22,137 bases of DNA from CAWJHE01 sp964614855 (GCA_964614855.1 CAZTMX010000028.1:1-22137); one strand, 5' to 3'; positions 1-8,481 are shown, counted from the stretch's first letter. Numbers and translations are program-made. The notes: generated by a model not told the origin, from the sequence alone.

Positions 1-201
1 CAGGATAAGCGCCACATCCAGGAAAACTGCCTGGTTGTTTTGCATGGCAAAGACCGCAATAATACCGATTGCTATGGTGGTCGCCAGATCAAGCGCTATG
101 ACCCGATCCGGTAGGCTTGGGCCTCGGACCAGGCGGATAAAAGCCAGGATCAACGAAATGCTTAAAATGATAAGCACTACACTACTAATCAGGTTGATCA
201 T
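1..201 (-). CDS. mrpF: MrpF subunit of Mrp Na+/H+ antiporter (partial, runs off left edge)
   Basis: The first 67 codons of a small membrane protein are visible, starting MINLISSVVLIILSISLILA and continuing with RLVRGPSLPDRVIALDL and an alanine/isoleucine-rich second helix. The RGPSLPDRVIALD stretch between the first two membrane segments is the hallmark of the MrpF/MnhF/PhaF family, which usually has about 90 residues and three helices, so roughly a quarter is missing here. MrpF is a small subunit of the multi-subunit Mrp antiporter in the cytoplasmic membrane. Its ATG overlaps the mrpE stop by four bases (ATGA, 198-201), so translation is probably coupled to mrpE. mrpG would be expected next, outside the window. 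Confidence 0.88.
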   Translation of the reverse strand, partial: MINLISSVVLIILSISLILAFIRLVRGPSLPDRVIALDLATTIAIGIIAVFAMQNNQAVFLDVALIL

Positions 202-671
202 CGCATGATCTCCATCACCCGCCGCTCAAATCCTTCTTTGATCTGTGTGCGGAATTCGCCGGTGTCTGTATAGTCAATCGTATGCACAAAAAGCAGGCGC
301 TGGTCTGAAGAGATATCCAGGGATAATGTGCCAGGGGTGAGTGTAATCAAACTCATTAACAATGTAATCTCTGCATCAGTATGAGCCTCCAGAGGGACAC
401 CAATGACCCCTGGGGTAATATTCAACTGCGGCGAGAGGACAGTTTTTGCCACGCGCAAGTTCGCCAAAAAAAGCTGGGACATGAAAAAAAAGAGAAATTC
501 GATGATCTTGGGCACACGATAAAAATAATCGCGTTTGTAGCGGTCGCGCAGGATGATCCACAAAACCAGGAAGCCCAACAAGAAACCAAAAAGCAGGTTC
601 ACCGGATAAAATTGTCCGGTCAAAGCCCCCCATGCAATAGCGAGTAAGATATTTAGTAAAAAAATATTCAT
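198..671 (-). CDS. mrpE: MrpE subunit of Mrp Na+/H+ antiporter
   Basis: The product has 157 residues, the usual size for MrpE/MnhE/PhaE. It begins MNIFLLNILLAIAWGALTGQ with two N-terminal hydrophobic segments (about 1-20 and 23-43), then a basic stretch RDRYKRDYFYRVPKI and another helix. The second half carries the family motif TLLMSLITLTPGTLSLDI (about residues 103-120), which is the strongest identifier, and ends in a soluble tail. MrpE is an accessory subunit of the Mrp complex. The ATG overlaps the mrpD stop (ATGA, 668-671) and no clear Shine-Dalgarno is seen upstream, so reinitiation after mrpD is likely. The region around the start is unusually AT-rich for this operon. Confidence 0.9.
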   Translation of the reverse strand: MNIFLLNILLAIAWGALTGQFYPVNLLFGFLLGFLVLWIILRDRYKRDYFYRVPKIIEFLFFFMSQLFLANLRVAKTVLSPQLNITPGVIGVPLEAHTDAEITLLMSLITLTPGTLSLDISSDQRLLFVHTIDYTDTGEFRTQIKEGFERRVMEIMR

Positions 672-2158
672 GGGTTTATAAATATTGACTGAATATATAA
701 GTTTGGATCCAATAGCTGCAGCGAGGCCTGCTCAGCCAGGGTGTAAACCGGACCGGCATAGAACCCCAGCACTAAGGTAAGAGCGGCCAGGACAAAAGCA
801 GGCACGATCAAAGCCCAAGTGTGCTTTACTTCAGGTTTTTCGCATGACTTTTCAGGTGCAGGCTTCCAGAAAGCCTCTGCCCAAATTTTTGTCATGGAGA
901 ACAATGTCAACAGGCTGACAGCCAATGAAACTGCAATAATCAAGAACTGTTCTTTCTCCATACCGCCTCGGATCAATGCCAACTTGCCAAAGAAACCAGA
1001 AAGTGGAGGCAGCCCTGCCAGGGACATAGCCGGAAACAGGAACAGTACCGCCAGGGCAGGACGGCTGGTGTACAACCCACCCAATTTCTTTAAATCATAC
1101 GTCCCTTCAGTCGAATTAACCACCCCGCTAATAAAAAAGAGCGCAGTCTTGGCTATCACAACATGCACCATAAAATAGATCATCGCTGCCAGCGATGCCT
1201 GGCTGTACAAACCTAACCCCATCAAGAGATAACCTATCTGGCTGATGATGTGAAAGGAGAGCAAACGGCGGAAATCATACTGCGCGGCTGCGCCCAAGAC
1301 ACCGGTAACCATGGTAAAGCCAGCCAGCCACAAGAGTAGATTGAGCAAAAACGGATTGGCTTGAATGGACAACAAAGAAAAGATCCGCACCATGGCGTAA
1401 ACCCCAACCTTGGTAAGCAAACCCGAAAATAACGCAGTGACTGCAACAGGGGGGGTATGGTAAGAAGCGGGCAGCCAGAAGAACAACGGAAATATGGCGG
1501 ATTTGATGCCAAAAGCCACCAGGTAAAGCAGCGCCAGGGTTGTGACAATCCCATCGGGTTGGATACTTTTTATCTGTATGGCGATATCAGCCATATTTAA
1601 AGTGCCAGTCAGGCTGTAGGTGATTGCTGTCGCAGAAAGAAATAATGCAGAAGCCAACAGGTTGAGAATAATGTATTTCACCGCTCCCTCTATTTGCCGG
1701 CGCTCGCCGCCCAGCGCCAGCAAGATGAAGGAAGCCATTAACATTACCTCAAACCAGACATACAAATTAAAAATATCACCGGTAAGGAACGAACCGCAGA
1801 CCCCCATCAGCAAAACCAAAGTCAGCGGATAGAAACCATAGGATGTCCTTTGATCGTCAATAGCTGAGAGGGAGAAAATCATCACCAGAAAACCGATCAA
1901 CCCAGCCAACACAAGCATCACCGCACTAAAAATATCCACCACCAGGGTGATGCCAAATGGCGCCGGCCAGTTTCCCACCTGATATGTCATGATACCTTCA
2001 TCCAACACCATGAATAAAAGGCGAGTGTTCACAGCCAGTAGTATTGCGCTGAATGCGACACCCAGGGTTTTCTGGATGCGCAGCCGCTTCCAAAAGAAGA
2101 TCAACAGCACCAGGCCAGCCAACGGCGTGATGATCGGAAATACAGGCAAATGGGTCAT
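668..2158 (-). CDS. mrpD: MrpD, proton-conducting subunit of Mrp antiporter
   Basis: This 496-residue polytopic membrane protein belongs to the NuoL/M/N (proton_antipo_M) family. Two hallmark charged residues are present inside membrane segments: Glu137 in NLYVWFEVMLMASF and Lys219 in VAFGIKSAIFPLFFWLP. The family motif YHTPPVAVTALFSGLLTKVG follows, and then HVVIAKTALFFISGVV. Family knowledge makes this an antiporter-like subunit that moves protons in the Mrp complex. The start ATG overlaps the mrpC stop by four bases and the stop overlaps the mrpE start by four bases. Length and position after mrpC favour MrpD over MrpA or an NADH dehydrogenase subunit, and no other Nuo genes are nearby. Confidence 0.93.
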   Translation of the reverse strand: MTHLPVFPIITPLAGLVLLIFFWKRLRIQKTLGVAFSAILLAVNTRLLFMVLDEGIMTYQVGNWPAPFGITLVVDIFSAVMLVLAGLIGFLVMIFSLSAIDDQRTSYGFYPLTLVLLMGVCGSFLTGDIFNLYVWFEVMLMASFILLALGGERRQIEGAVKYIILNLLASALFLSATAITYSLTGTLNMADIAIQIKSIQPDGIVTTLALLYLVAFGIKSAIFPLFFWLPASYHTPPVAVTALFSGLLTKVGVYAMVRIFSLLSIQANPFLLNLLLWLAGFTMVTGVLGAAAQYDFRRLLSFHIISQIGYLLMGLGLYSQASLAAMIYFMVHVVIAKTALFFISGVVNSTEGTYDLKKLGGLYTSRPALAVLFLFPAMSLAGLPPLSGFFGKLALIRGGMEKEQFLIIAVSLAVSLLTLFSMTKIWAEAFWKPAPEKSCEKPEVKHTWALIVPAFVLAALTLVLGFYAGPVYTLAEQASLQLLDPNLYIQSIFINP

Positions 2159-2547
2159 GAGATCTGCTCAGTCCCTTCAAGCTCAGATGGGTCTTCGATT
2201 TTCATTTCAGTCGTTCGCAGCCGGCGCAGGTCTTCAGTGCCTGCATTATGGTAAGCCTCACCCAACAAGATAATAGCAAATGCAGTAACACCAAAGCTGA
2301 TGACGATTGCGGTGAGGATCAGTGCCTGGGGGACCGGATCGGCATAGGGCGTAAGCAGGTTCTCTTCCCCTGCAGGTATAAGAGGCGGCAATCCACGCAC
2401 AGGTCGTCCCAGGGTAAATATGAGCAGGTTGACAGCATGCCCAAGCAAAAGCAACCCGATAATCACTTTTACCAGGTTCCTGCGCAGCATCATGTACAAC
2501 CCCCCGGCAAATAATGAACCGATTACCAGAGCAAAAACAACAGGCAT
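2155..2547 (-). CDS. mrpC: MrpC subunit of Mrp antiporter (NuoK-like)
   Basis: The product has 130 residues and three membrane helices, at about 3-20, 27-46 and 72-95. The NuoK-like core includes RRNLVKVIIGLLLLGHAVNL and the MrpC signature DPVPQALILTAIVISFGVTA. A hydrophilic charged tail of about 30 residues (AGTEDLRRLRTTEMKIED...) follows. MrpC is a membrane subunit of the Mrp antiporter, homologous to NuoK of complex I. Translation starts at ATG 2547 just after the mrpA stop (2549-2551). A strong Shine-Dalgarno, GGAGG six bases before the ATG, lies inside the end of mrpA. The mrpD start overlaps its stop. Confidence 0.92.
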   Translation of the reverse strand: MPVVFALVIGSLFAGGLYMMLRRNLVKVIIGLLLLGHAVNLLIFTLGRPVRGLPPLIPAGEENLLTPYADPVPQALILTAIVISFGVTAFAIILLGEAYHNAGTEDLRRLRTTEMKIEDPSELEGTEQIS

Positions 2548-2548
2548 C

Positions 2549-5269
2549 TTAATCCTCCATCAAGTTCAGCAGGATGTGCAGATTTACGCCGATAACCGCC
2601 AAATACACACCTACATCAAACATAAATGGCGTTCCAATCTTGCCTATTACTGGAACTGCCTGTTCCATCCAGACACCGGTCATGAATGGTTTGCCAAACA
2701 ATATCGACAACAAACCGCTGGATAATGCTACGAGCAAACCCAGGCCAATAAACTGCCGTGGTTTGAAGAAGATCATACGGCGCGTTGACCCTGGATCGAA
2801 GGCAATCGCCGAAAGCATGAATGCTGCCGATGCCACAACCCCACCTGTAAAACCACCCCCCAATTCATTATGGCCTCTGATGAGTAGAAAAAATGAAAAG
2901 ATAAGCAGCAAAGGCATGATCAGGCGCGCCGATGCCCGTAAGAATAAGGAGGTCGCTCTTTTCTTTCCCGGCTGTTCGCCGCTTGATTGGAATTCTTTTG
3001 ACTTTCCCAATCTATAGAGCGCATACACACCCAATGCTGCAGTGGAGAGAACGGTGATTTCACCCAAAGTGTCAATCCCGCGGAAATCCACCAGGATGAC
3101 ATTGACAACATTGCGTCCCTTCGCCAGGATATAACTGTTCTTAACAAAATATGGCGAAAGCTTTGAGACCAATGGATAACTGGTGACCACCAGCACCAGA
3201 AAGGTCATCAGCAGACCTGCCGAACCTGCCACCAGAAAATCCAAAACGCGCGCTGGAGGGCTGGTAAGGCGGGTAAATCGCGGAAAACGATGGATAACCA
3301 AAACCAGCAGGATCACCGTCAGCGTTTCAATGGCGAACTGGATCATCGCCAGGTCAGGCTCTCCGTACCAAAGGTAGAATACCGCCAGGCCGTACCCCAC
3401 CACGCCAACCGAGGCCACTGCAGCCAGGCGAGAACGCGAGCGAATTGCGGCAATGATCGCCGCGATCACAATAACCGCCAGGATCAGCTCATAAATGCGC
3501 ACATCCAGGGATGGGGGGGGTATTTTTACCGGTCGAATAATTAGGCTGTACCCAGCCAGAAGAACGGTCGTGCCGATCACCACACTGAGATAAATATGCA
3601 AGTAACCATTTTGCAGTATGCGCGTCTGCCAGCCTGCCAGGGCTGTCATGCCATTCAAAGACTTTGCATAAAGATTTTCCGGCCCCCAGGTCCAGTTCAA
3701 CCGTGAGGCAAATTGCCGGATGCCATTGCGAGCCAGGTAAAGACCAATGCCAAGCGCCAGGGTTACGGCACTCAAGATCAGCGCTGGGTTGATGCCGTGC
3801 CACAAAGCCAGCTTAACCGTCAATTCCTGCTGCAGGGATGCCGAGGCCGCCGGCGCAATCAGGCTGCCGCTCACCAGAGCCGGCAAAAGACCAAACAGCA
3901 CCCCCAGCCCACCTAACAGCACCGGTCCCAACCACAGACCGAAGGGGGCTTCATGCACGTGGTCAAACTCTTGCCGCGAACGCCCCCAGAATGTTTCCAG
4001 GCTGACCGTACCAGCCACAAATACATTAAAAACACTGGCAATAAGGGCAACGACCGCCAACCACAAACCAATTTCAAGCGACGCTTCGTAAAATGCCTCC
4101 TTGGCAATAAAGCCAAGCAGGGGCGGTAAACCCGCCATGGACAGAGCAGCCAGTACGGCAGCAAGCGTAGTGACAGGCATAAATCGCTGTAGCCCGCCTA
4201 ATTTGCGTACATCGCGCGTCCCGCATTCGTGATCCACTGCACCGGCAACCAGGAAAAAGGCGCCTTTATACAGGGCATGGGCTAGAAGCAATACCATCCC
4301 TGCTTTCAATGCCAGCGTGCTCCCCAGTCCAATCAGGTGCACAATCATACCCAGGGCACTGATTGTCGTGTAAGCCAACAGCCGCTTGAGATCGGTCTGC
4401 AGAATAGCCAGAAAACCACCAGCCAGCATGGTGATCCCGCCGATGCCTCCCACGAGATAAAGCCACTCTTGTGTGCCACCCAGGACGGGCAACAGACGAG
4501 CCAGGAGGTAAATACCTGCTTTTACCATAGTGGCTGAATGCAGGTAGGCACTGACCGGTGTCGGCGCTTGCATGGCATTCGGCAGCCAGTAATGGAATGG
4601 GAACTGCGCAGATTTGGTAAAAGCGCCAACCAGGATCAGAAGCAGAATGGGCAGGTAGAGTGAATTTCCTGCGAGCGGGTTTTGTTGCAGCAGTACGGAT
4701 ATTTCATAGCTGCCCGCTGACTGTCCAAGAAGGATAAAACCTGCCAGCATCGCCAACCCCCCTGCGCCGGTGGTTAACAGCGCCTGGAGTGCAGCATACC
4801 GGGATGCGGCCTCATCGTGATTAAAACCGATCAAGAAATATGAGCTGAGGCTGGTAAGTTCCCAGAAGACAAACAACAGAATCAGGTTATCGGACAGAAC
4901 CACCCCCAGCATAGAAGCCATGAAAATGAAGAACCAGGCATAAAACCGGGGCAGACGTTGATCACCCTTCAGGTAATCATTTGCGTAAATTGCCACCAGG
5001 GCGCCTATTCCGCTGATCAACAAAGCAAAAAGGAGACCCAGGCCGTCTGCACGGAAATTTAGACTGACACCCAGGTTTTGCGCCCATGGAATTTCTATCG
5101 AAACAGGCGCAGTATGATTTTGGTTGATAACCAGGCGGATCAATAAAAATGTGATTCCCGCAGGAAGGATGGCAAAAACCCAACCAGCATGCTTCTGCAA
5201 TCGCTGTGTTATGAAGGCAGCCAGGATTGCCGCCAGAAATCCAGGGAAAACAATATAGATGAGCGTCAT
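2549..5269 (-). CDS. mrpA: MrpA-MrpB fusion, large subunit of Mrp Na+/H+ antiporter
   Basis: The product has 906 residues. The N-terminal 500 residues are NuoL-like, with FWELTSLSSYFLIGF (Glu137), GAFTKSAQFPFHYWLP (Lys219) and LHSATMVKAG (Lys250). A DUF4040/MbhD-like domain follows (around LILAVIVIAAIIAAI and FAIETLTVILLVLV), then an MbhE-like pair of helices with FRGIDTLGEITVL. The last 140 residues are an MrpB domain with RGHNELGGGFTGG and GTPFMFDVGVYLAVIG. No separate mrpB exists between mrpA and mrpC, so A and B are fused, as in several other phyla. I chose ATG 5269 because GAGGTGAA precedes it. A GTG 27 bases upstream (5296) would add nine residues but has no ribosome binding site. Confidence 0.92.
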   Translation of the reverse strand: MTLIYIVFPGFLAAILAAFITQRLQKHAGWVFAILPAGITFLLIRLVINQNHTAPVSIEIPWAQNLGVSLNFRADGLGLLFALLISGIGALVAIYANDYLKGDQRLPRFYAWFFIFMASMLGVVLSDNLILLFVFWELTSLSSYFLIGFNHDEAASRYAALQALLTTGAGGLAMLAGFILLGQSAGSYEISVLLQQNPLAGNSLYLPILLLILVGAFTKSAQFPFHYWLPNAMQAPTPVSAYLHSATMVKAGIYLLARLLPVLGGTQEWLYLVGGIGGITMLAGGFLAILQTDLKRLLAYTTISALGMIVHLIGLGSTLALKAGMVLLLAHALYKGAFFLVAGAVDHECGTRDVRKLGGLQRFMPVTTLAAVLAALSMAGLPPLLGFIAKEAFYEASLEIGLWLAVVALIASVFNVFVAGTVSLETFWGRSRQEFDHVHEAPFGLWLGPVLLGGLGVLFGLLPALVSGSLIAPAASASLQQELTVKLALWHGINPALILSAVTLALGIGLYLARNGIRQFASRLNWTWGPENLYAKSLNGMTALAGWQTRILQNGYLHIYLSVVIGTTVLLAGYSLIIRPVKIPPPSLDVRIYELILAVIVIAAIIAAIRSRSRLAAVASVGVVGYGLAVFYLWYGEPDLAMIQFAIETLTVILLVLVIHRFPRFTRLTSPPARVLDFLVAGSAGLLMTFLVLVVTSYPLVSKLSPYFVKNSYILAKGRNVVNVILVDFRGIDTLGEITVLSTAALGVYALYRLGKSKEFQSSGEQPGKKRATSLFLRASARLIMPLLLIFSFFLLIRGHNELGGGFTGGVVASAAFMLSAIAFDPGSTRRMIFFKPRQFIGLGLLVALSSGLLSILFGKPFMTGVWMEQAVPVIGKIGTPFMFDVGVYLAVIGVNLHILLNLMED

Positions 5270-5322
5270 TTCACCTCGATGCACTACCCACACCACCCCA
5301 AAAACTATTCATGATCGGAACC

Positions 5323-5351
5323 ATTTTACAGGATAATTTTTGGTTTGACGA
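5323..5351 (-). promoter_or_regulatory. Possible promoter of the mrp operon
   Basis: On the minus strand, TCGTCA (5351-5346), a 17-base spacer and TAAAAT (5328-5323) form a plausible sigma-70-type promoter. The predicted start site near 5316 would give a leader of about 45 bases before ATG 5269. The -35 matches the consensus at only four of six positions, so this is a weak call. It is the best candidate in the 173 bases between mrpA and the divergent small gene. Confidence 0.35.
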
Positions 5352-5431
5352 GACATTTGGTGGAAATTCGATGTTTTCGAAAACCGCTGCCCTATCGGCA
5401 TACCCGAAGGAATAGAAATAAACCTTCGACA

Positions 5432-5440
5432 TGCTATAAT
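5432..5440 (+). promoter_or_regulatory. Extended -10 promoter for the 99-aa gene
   Basis: TGCTATAAT is a perfect extended -10 element (TG, one base, TATAAT). No good -35 lies 17 bases upstream, which fits an extended -10 promoter. Transcription would start near 5447. That leaves a leader of about 23 bases containing AGGAG (5457-5461), eight bases before the ATG at 5470. Confidence 0.6.
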
Positions 5441-5469
5441 CATCACTGGCTAGGACAGGAGAAAAAGTC

Positions 5470-5769
5470 ATGGGAATTCTTCAGAACCTTCTTGGGCTAT
5501 TCAAACCCCGCAAACAAACGCAAAGATACTATCCACTGGCGGTAAAATGCCGGCGTTGCGGAGAAGTCATTCACGGGCAGGTCGATCTGCTCAATGAACC
5601 CAGCATCCAATATGACGAAAAAGGAAAAACCAGCTATTTTTGCCGCAAAGTCTTGATGAGCGACAGCGGACGCTGTTTCCAGAACATTGAGATTGAACTA
5701 ACTTTCGACGCAAACCGCATGTTGAAAGAACGCAAAATCACCGGCGGCGAATTTATTGACGAAACATAA
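5470..5769 (+). CDS. Small four-cysteine, zinc-ribbon-like protein of unknown function
   Basis: This 99-residue soluble protein starts MGILQNLLGLFKPRKQTQR and is then built around KCRRCGE (Cys27, Cys30) and a later pair, Cys58 in YFCRK and Cys69 in GRCFQN. The CxxC plus two further cysteines is consistent with a small metal-binding fold, although the spacing of the second pair (C-x10-C) is wider than in a classic zinc ribbon. There is no signal peptide or membrane helix. The N-terminus is amphipathic and basic. AGGAG sits eight bases before the ATG, an extended -10 promoter lies upstream and a strong terminator lies downstream, so it appears to be a single-gene unit. I do not recognise a characterised family. 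Confidence 0.8.
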   Translation: MGILQNLLGLFKPRKQTQRYYPLAVKCRRCGEVIHGQVDLLNEPSIQYDEKGKTSYFCRKVLMSDSGRCFQNIEIELTFDANRMLKERKITGGEFIDET

Positions 5770-5779
5770 ACCGGAACAA

Positions 5780-5811
5780 AAAGAGGCTGCATTTGTTCAG
5801 GCAGCCTCTTT
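5780..5811. terminator. Bidirectional terminator between the 99-aa gene and clpC
   Basis: A perfect 11-bp stem, AAAGAGGCTGC (5780-5790) with GCAGCCTCTTT (5801-5811), encloses a 10-base loop. Read on the minus strand it is followed by TTTTTG, a reasonable U-tract for clpC. On the plus strand it is followed by TTTC, a weaker tract for the small gene. Its place between two convergent genes, 10 bases after one stop and 19 after the other, supports a shared terminator. Confidence 0.85.
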
Positions 5812-5829
5812 CATTGTCAATTCGAAAGG

Positions 5830-8313
5830 TTATTGCTCCAGTGCGGCCTCTTCAGGCTTGTTCAACGGTTCATCTCCGCTGACCTGATGGAAAACCAGGG
5901 TCTTTCCCTCCTCGCCCACATCCACCACAATCGTGTCACCTTCCGAGAACTCACCGCCCAACAGGCGCACCGATAACGGGCTTTCCACATATTTCTGCAG
6001 CGCCCGGCGCAAGGGGCGAGCGCCAAAAGCCGGGTCAAACCCTTCTTTTGCCAGCCAATCTCTACCAGCTGGAGTCAATTCTACATTCAGCCCGCGCTCG
6101 ACCATCCTCTCCTGCACCTCTTTCATCTGCAGATCGACAATCAACCCCATCTGCTCCAACGAGAGCGGTGAGAAGGTGATAATTTCATCAATTCGGTTTA
6201 AAAACTCAGGGCGGAAAGTACTCTTGAGCGCCTTTTCGATCTTCTCATGCTCAGCACGCTCATCGCTATCGCCGCGGTTTTGCAAGAAGCCCAGGCTGCC
6301 TGAGCGGCGCACATATTCAGTGCCCAGGTTGCTGGTCATAATCAGCACGCTGTTGCGGAAATCAACAATCCGACCCTGCCCATCGGTAAGTCGCCCATCA
6401 TCCAGGATCTGCAACAAGGCGTTCCAGACCTCGGGGTGGGCTTTCTCAATCTCATCGAAGAGAATCACCCGGTATGGCCTACGTCGTACAGCCTCGGTGA
6501 GCTGACCGCCTTCTTCGTAGCCCACGTACCCCGGAGGTGCTCCAAACAAGCGCGAGACGGTATGCTGTTCACGATATTCACTCATATCGATGCGTACCAG
6601 GGCGTCTTCATCATCAAACATAAAATCAGCCAGTGCTTTGGCTAACTCAGTCTTGCCGACGCCGCTTGGTCCGATAAAAATAAATGAGCCAATCGGGCGG
6701 CGCGGGTCTTTCAGACCGGAGCGCGCCCGGCGGATGGCGTCCGAAATGGCGTGGATAGCTTCATCCTGACCGATAATGCGTTCGTGCAGCCGTTCTTCCA
6801 TGTGCAGCAGCCTGGTTGCTTCCGTTTCCATCATCTGGCTTACCGGGATACCGGTCCATTGGGCAACCACTTCGGCGATATCATCAGTATCCACCACTTC
6901 GTCCAACTTGTGTTCATCTTCCCACTGGTCGCGCAGGCGGTTGAACTCTGCATCCAGGCGCAACCGCTCAGCCTTTTTCTGTGCAGCGCGTTCGTAATCA
7001 CGTTCCTGTCCAGCCTGTTCTTCTTCAGCCGAGAGCTTATCTATTTCAGACTTCTTCGCTTTCAAATCATCCGGCAGTGAATACAAGGCCACGCGCAGCT
7101 TTGCTGCTGCTTCATCCATCAGATCGATCGCTTTGTCGGGTAAACGCCGGTCTGTAACATAACGAGAGGACAACCTGGCAGCGTCTACCAGGGCAGTATC
7201 CGAGAAACGCACCTTATGATGGGCTTCGTAGCGATCGCGCAGACCGCGCAGCATCTGGATTGTCTCTTCAACACTGGGTTCTTCTACATACACTGGTGCA
7301 AACCGCCGCTCCAAGGCCGAGTCCTTTTCAATGTGCTTGTGGTATTCATCCAGAGTGGTGGCGCCCACGCACTGCAACTCACCGCGCGACAGCGCCGGTT
7401 TGAGCATATTGGAGGCGTCCATGGCTCCTTGCGCTGCCCCCGCCCCCACTACAGTGTGCAATTCATCGATGAACAGGATCACTTCGCCTTCAGCGCGCTG
7501 GATTTCTTCCATAACCGCCTTCAAGCGCTCTTCAAACTCACCGCGAAAACGCGAACCAGCGATCATGGCGCCAAGATCCAAGGCAACCACACGTTTCCCC
7601 GAAAGGATCTCTGGCACATCGTTGGTGGCTATCTTTTGCGCCAAACCTTCAACAATGGCTGTCTTACCCACACCTGCCTCACCGATTATCACGGGATTAT
7701 TTTTTGTACGCCGGCACAAAATCTGGATGAGGCGCAAGATTTCTGAATCCCGCCCAATCACCGGATCGAGCTTGCCTTCACGCGCCATCTGGGTCAGGTC
7801 GCGCGAATAACGCTCCAGTGTGCGGTAGCGTGTTTCGGCTTGCGGGTCGGTCACACGCTGCCCGCCGCGCAATTGCTGTATGGCATCGTATACGCGTTCG
7901 CGAGTGACACCTGCGCCTTCCAATAAACGCGCAGCTGGTGTGCTGCGCTCGCTCATTATGGCCAGGAAGAGATGCTCTGTGGAAATGTATTCATCTTTTA
8001 GCTTGTTCGCCTCTTCATTGGCCAGGTCAATAATCCGCTTTACCCGTGGGGTAATAAAAATCTGCCCGGCGCCGCCGCCGAATATATTAGCTTTTGGGCT
8101 GGTACGCAAAATATAATCTAACCGCTCGGTTAATGCGGAGATATCTATCTTTAATATTTCAAGAATTTGTGAAATTACCCCCTGCGGCTGCTCGATCAGG
8201 GCCAACAAGATATGTTCGGTGTCTATTTGATTGTGACCATAGCGCTGGATGATCTCAGCAGCCCGTTGAGCAGCTTCTTGAGCCCGCTCAGTGAATCGAT
8301 CAAAACGCATCAT
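5830..8313 (-). CDS. clpC: ATP-dependent Clp protease ATP-binding subunit ClpC
   Basis: This 827-residue AAA+ unfoldase feeds substrates to ClpP. Two Clp_N repeats occupy about residues 3-145 (FDRFTERAQEAAQRAAEII, then FITPRVKRIIDLANEEANKL). AAA module 1 has Walker A GEAGVGKT (211-218) and Walker B VILFIDELH. A UVR-type coiled middle segment (EQAGQERDYERAAQKKAERL) separates ClpC from ClpA and ClpB. AAA module 2 has GPSGVGKT (548-555) and VILFDEIEKAHPEV. LGF at 674-676 is the expected ClpP-docking tripeptide. I chose ATG 8313: it has GAGG eight bases upstream and lies 38 bases after the predicted transcription start. A GTG at 8346 would extend the frame but has no ribosome binding site. It is monocistronic here, with no mcsA, mcsB or ctsR beside it. 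Confidence 0.96.
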   Translation of the reverse strand: MMRFDRFTERAQEAAQRAAEIIQRYGHNQIDTEHILLALIEQPQGVISQILEILKIDISALTERLDYILRTSPKANIFGGGAGQIFITPRVKRIIDLANEEANKLKDEYISTEHLFLAIMSERSTPAARLLEGAGVTRERVYDAIQQLRGGQRVTDPQAETRYRTLERYSRDLTQMAREGKLDPVIGRDSEILRLIQILCRRTKNNPVIIGEAGVGKTAIVEGLAQKIATNDVPEILSGKRVVALDLGAMIAGSRFRGEFEERLKAVMEEIQRAEGEVILFIDELHTVVGAGAAQGAMDASNMLKPALSRGELQCVGATTLDEYHKHIEKDSALERRFAPVYVEEPSVEETIQMLRGLRDRYEAHHKVRFSDTALVDAARLSSRYVTDRRLPDKAIDLMDEAAAKLRVALYSLPDDLKAKKSEIDKLSAEEEQAGQERDYERAAQKKAERLRLDAEFNRLRDQWEDEHKLDEVVDTDDIAEVVAQWTGIPVSQMMETEATRLLHMEERLHERIIGQDEAIHAISDAIRRARSGLKDPRRPIGSFIFIGPSGVGKTELAKALADFMFDDEDALVRIDMSEYREQHTVSRLFGAPPGYVGYEEGGQLTEAVRRRPYRVILFDEIEKAHPEVWNALLQILDDGRLTDGQGRIVDFRNSVLIMTSNLGTEYVRRSGSLGFLQNRGDSDERAEHEKIEKALKSTFRPEFLNRIDEIITFSPLSLEQMGLIVDLQMKEVQERMVERGLNVELTPAGRDWLAKEGFDPAFGARPLRRALQKYVESPLSVRLLGGEFSEGDTIVVDVGEEGKTLVFHQVSGDEPLNKPEEAALEQ

Positions 8314-8357
8314 TTTGGTAACCTCTTTCTCCAATTCAGGGAACACCTGATATGGGG

Positions 8358-8366
8358 ATTATAACA
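8358..8366 (-). promoter_or_regulatory. Extended -10 promoter of clpC
   Basis: On the minus strand TGTTATAAT (8366-8358) is a perfect extended -10. The predicted start near 8351 gives a leader of about 38 bases to ATG 8313. Just upstream, 8365-8404 contains two repeated words in inverted orientation, CATCC/GGATG and CCTCTTA/TAAGAGG, which could be operator half-sites. No CIRCE or CtsR-type heat-shock operator is visible. Confidence 0.65.
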
Positions 8367-8462
8367 TCCAGCCTCTTAACAACATGCAAACAGGATGTAA
8401 GAGGAATATATGAAAGCCAAAAAAGGAAGAAATCCATGCCCTTCTCAAGGCAACGCGGGAAA

Positions 8463-8481
8463 CAAAATAACCTTTATTTTG
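8463..8481 (-). terminator. AT-rich hairpin after the DUF389-SH3b gene
   Basis: CAAAATAA (8463-8470) and TTATTTTG (8474-8481) form an 8-bp stem with a 3-base loop, starting about 10 bases after the stop of the DUF389 gene. On the minus strand it is followed by TTTCC. The stem is almost all A-T pairs, so it would be a weak terminator at best. Confidence 0.35.

Noticed and set aside
1..5269. Complex I (nuo) or membrane-bound hydrogenase operon
   Set aside because: The subunit order A(B)-C-D-E-F and the small MrpE and MrpF signatures are specific to Mrp antiporters, and no hydrogenase or iron-sulfur subunits are present.
5933..6505. 190-codon open frame antisense to clpC
   Set aside because: It lies entirely inside clpC, reads as low-complexity Ser/Arg-rich protein typical of an antisense frame, and has no promoter or ribosome binding site.
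7216..7810. Two long plus-strand open frames antisense to clpC
   Set aside because: They are shadows of the highly conserved AAA1 coding sequence; no recognisable domain and no translation signals.
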